64,000 bases of DNA from contig CM063284.1 in assembly GCA_032173965.1 (NCBI GenBank), forward strand, positions 130,625,125 through 130,689,124, given 5' to 3'. The notes beneath the pieces are model-generated. The model had not been told where the DNA came from, did not search any database, and saw nothing but the letters and a program-made list of their open reading frames with translations. A program made the translations under genes and the position numbers. The first letter of the stretch is position 1. Each line of letters opens with the position of its first letter. This stretch comes from Sitta carolinensis (Eukaryota; Chordata; Aves; Passeriformes; Sittidae). Positions 61,901-64,000 of this stretch are shown here, piece by piece.

Positions 61901-62585
61901 CCACCCTGAAGATCCCAAATCATGGTGCTGAACACCCACTAAGCACCTAATGTGGTATGCACTCATGAGCAAACCCAGAGGTCACTCTTGGTGAGCTGAG
62001 CATATGATTTGGCATTTATCTTATTATGATATTCACAGATCAGACTATTTTTCAAATGATGATTTAAGTATGTTACAGTATCTTAAAGAGATGAAGAACA
62101 CCAAATAATTTTCCAGAAGTTAAAAGCGCTGTTTGCTGTTTCAATAATTAATTCAGTCCTCTGACCCACTTAAAATAATAAAACTAGACATATACATGCT
62201 TATTTGATAATAACCTGTAGCAGGTCATCTTCAGAAACTGTACTTCAGGTCCTCTGAATGTTAGGTGTCCATATCACTTCCACAGACAGTTAAAACCATG
62301 TTACCCTCCTGTAACCCTCTAATGACATTACTGATGGTAATGCAATGTTTGTGGATAACCTCCAAACACTTCAAGTATTTATATTGCAAGACCTTACAAC
62401 TACCACTAAAAATATACCTGTAGACTTCAGTCTTTACCTTTTTTACACTGAGACCAAGTTCATTTTTGAAGAAACCCAGTCGGTTATCCAGTCTTTCCAC
62501 TGAAAACAACAGCAAATATGGAGCTCTTGAGACCATCTGAGCAATTTCTGACTTAACAAATTTTTTTGATTTTAGGTAAGCCAAT
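55791..62585 (-). CDS. MTERF3: Mitochondrial transcription termination factor 3, C-terminal part (5'-truncated by window)
   Basis: MTERF3 acts in the mitochondrial matrix as a negative regulator of mtDNA transcription and in mitoribosome assembly. Four exons are recovered: 62585-62438, 61200-61129, 58379-58218 and 55985-55791, giving 191 residues plus one leading base of a split codon, then TAA. The family's repeated helical mTERF units are visible through their proline motifs: [20 protein letters not shown] and RFPQVF. Other conserved blocks are [19 protein letters not shown], and the C-terminus [14 protein letters not shown]. From memory of the human protein, exon products of 49, 24, 54 and 64 residues align without gaps to its last 191 residues. 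The exon supplying the preceding half (split arginine AG|A) was not found before base 64000. No stop or frameshift interrupts the recovered part. Confidence 0.95.
58218..58379 (-). CDS. MTERF3: MTERF3 internal coding exon
   Basis: Fifty-four codons from [14 protein letters not shown] to HHMLTRFPQ; acceptor TTTTTCAG, donor CAG|GTGAGC. It holds the KTPKIL and RFPQ repeat motifs. Confidence 0.95.
61129..61200 (-). CDS. MTERF3: MTERF3 internal coding exon
   Basis: Twenty-four codons, [18 protein letters not shown] and VKENLQ. The acceptor is GATTGTAG and the donor CAG|GTGAGC; phase 0 on the downstream side. Confidence 0.93.
62438..62585 (-). CDS. MTERF3: MTERF3 internal coding exon
   Basis: It begins with the last base of a split codon, then [10 protein letters not shown] and ends ELGLSVKK; donor AAG|GTAAAG, acceptor TTTCTAG. 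It carries mTERF repeat motif RAPYLLLF. Confidence 0.94.
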
Positions 62586-62995
62586 CTAGAAAGAGAAGAA
62601 AAACAAAATAATATCCAGTGATGAAAATTTTATTGCCTCCATGTATTCAGTGATCACTTAAATTCCTCAGTGATATTTTATAAATGGACAGATGTTCTAG
62701 CATTAACATGCAACCCTGCCAAAAACAATTAGGGTGAAATCTGCAGTTATCGTAAAAGCAAAATACTCTCCCTTCCAATTAATTAGAAGTAAAATAAACC
62801 TCAGAGCAGAATGTCAATACTGAAGATAGATTTTAATTCCTTCCAGCTGTACTTAAGCAGATAACTATGTTAACCTACATTTAACTACCAGTCTGTCTCT
62901 TAGATTGCAAACACATTAATAGATCATCATAGTGTATGGACAAGAAGATATATACAGCCTTTTGCCATTTTAATGAATTCCAGTTTTACTGCTGA

Positions 62996-63846
62996 AAGAA
63001 CAGTGTACTATACCTCATATATTCCTGTTTTGCCAATAGCATTGGAGTAGAAATATCATGCAACGATGCTGTGTGTAGAGATATTGTTGAAAAACACATT
63101 TCTACATCAGCTGAAGTTACATTTGCCACAAATAGGTCCCTACTTTCAGTCACTGGTCTAACAAGTGAGTAACAAACATCTGGTTGTCAGAAATCAAGAC
63201 GAGTTGTCTAAAGTTTTGATATTTAACAGAGCTTGCTTGCTTTCCAAGTCAAAACTTTTTCCAAACTTTGTTGATTTCAGTGAAAGTGAAATCCTATTAC
63301 AAGTACCACTTGCAGTGGATGATTACCATAGCTCCCAGAAAAAAAGGCATGAAGAGGGGAAATACAGCACACAAAGTAAAAGAGACACAATTAATCCACA
63401 TACCACCATGTACTAAATAACTAAACTACAATTTGGAGAGGCTTCCTCTGGTTATAGATGAGAGTAATTGCAATACGAGAAGTATTTGCAGTCAGATCAA
63501 CTTAGAACATACAAGTATTGGATTATCTGGTAGTAATCAAGATACTAAACGGGTTGCAGAATATTCTGCAGAAGCAGACATACAGCAAAAAATGGGGTCT
63601 CTGTTAAACCATGTCTTGTGCAGAGAAAAAATTAAATTACCTTCCAGTAGCTATAATTTACCTCTTTCCAAAAAATCTCAGAAGTTAAGTTATCACAAGC
63701 CAAAAACTCCCAAATGGAAGACATTTCTAGAGGACCAATTTCTTACTGAACAGGCACCCCAACATAGAAGGTAGCACCCTAGGCTCCAGACAATGGAACT
63801 GGCACAGCTTCCAAGCATCCCAGAAACAGCTAAATGAGATTAAAAA
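62996..63846 (+). pseudogene. Unidentified coding-like sequence, frameshifted, antisense in an MTERF3 intron
   Basis: Three plus-strand open stretches lie end to end in different frames: 62996-63172 (reading IGVEISCNDAVCRDIVEK and onward), 63162-63416 (KHLVVRNQDELSK and onward) and 63421-63774 (VIDESNCNTRSICSQ to KTPKWKTFLEDQF). A further short open stretch follows to about 63846. Amino-acid composition looks protein-like (Ser, Lys, Glu, Asp rich) and the frame changes need only one-base shifts, as in a decayed gene copy. I do not recognise the family. Against this, frames of 83-118 codons are not rare in AT-rich DNA, no long poly(A) follows, and a good acceptor (ccaatag, ending 63032) and donor (GTGAGT at 63165) instead permit a 132-nt exon reading. 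Confidence 0.3.
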
Positions 63847-64000
63847 TTAAATCTTTTGGCTGACCTGACTCCACTTGTTTTCTGTTAACAAGTTATTAAG
63901 ATTCACACCTGAAGCATTTCTTCCTGGAAAGGCAAGATGCTAGTAACCTGACTCTAGAAACGAGTATATTAAAGGAACAACCTGGCCAAAGTTTGAGATA

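Larger units (their letters stand above)
55986..62437 (-). other. MTERF3: MTERF3 introns between recovered exons
   Basis: Three AT-rich introns (55986-58217, 58380-61128, 61201-62437). They contain small simple repeats, such as an AAAC-rich stretch at 61395-61432, but no recognised gene, RNA gene or mobile element. Confidence 0.7.

Noticed and set aside
63001..63180. Minus-strand open stretch ending ATGAG before GTATAG as the missing upstream MTERF3 exon
   Set aside because: The phase would fit, but the encoded residues show no similarity to the expected MTERF3 sequence before the LAYLKSK block, and the donor is weak. The true exon probably lies beyond 64000.

Overview
The window is vertebrate nuclear DNA. 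A bird is most likely, because the proteins resemble sauropsid orthologues, introns are short, interspersed repeats are scarce and the one clear retroelement is an old CR1 LINE. No species can be named from the sequence alone.

Three genes are recognised by translating and splicing, all on the minus strand. GDF6 (coding exons 16512-16176 and 6371-5503) encodes a BMP-family growth factor. UQCRB (four coding exons, 53430-49093) encodes a 111-residue subunit of respiratory complex III. MTERF3 (last four coding exons, 62585-55791) encodes a mitochondrial transcription/ribosome-assembly regulator; its upstream exons lie beyond base 64000. The order and orientation match the GDF6-UQCRB-MTERF3 block of human 8q22.1.

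Layout. 1-3440 has no recognisable gene. 3450-5502 is the probable GDF6 3' UTR plus flank, with an internal A-run in the mRNA sense. 5503-16512 is GDF6, whose 9.8 kb intron mixes CpG-rich patches, long homopolymers and AT-rich islands with clustered homeodomain/TCF-like motifs. 16513-16880 is its GC-box promoter island. 16.9-48.9 kb is a gene desert. In it I see a pyrimidine-rich tract (18.5-19.2 kb), an orphan CpG island with a GC-rich minisatellite and a near-consensus CTCF motif (27.6-28.45 kb), and one decayed CR1 copy (35.4-36.3 kb). UQCRB follows, with a CpG-island promoter carrying NRF-1 and YY1 motifs. MTERF3 begins about 2.3 kb upstream of the UQCRB start. An MTERF3 intron at 63.0-63.85 kb holds consecutive coding-like frames on the opposite strand that I cannot identify.

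The genes do not form a pathway. UQCRB and MTERF3 both serve mitochondrial respiration and lie close together. GDF6 is a developmental signalling gene, and the long non-coding flank with a candidate insulator between it and the housekeeping pair fits a regulatory-domain boundary. I saw no tRNA, rRNA, CRISPR, viral or other complete mobile element.
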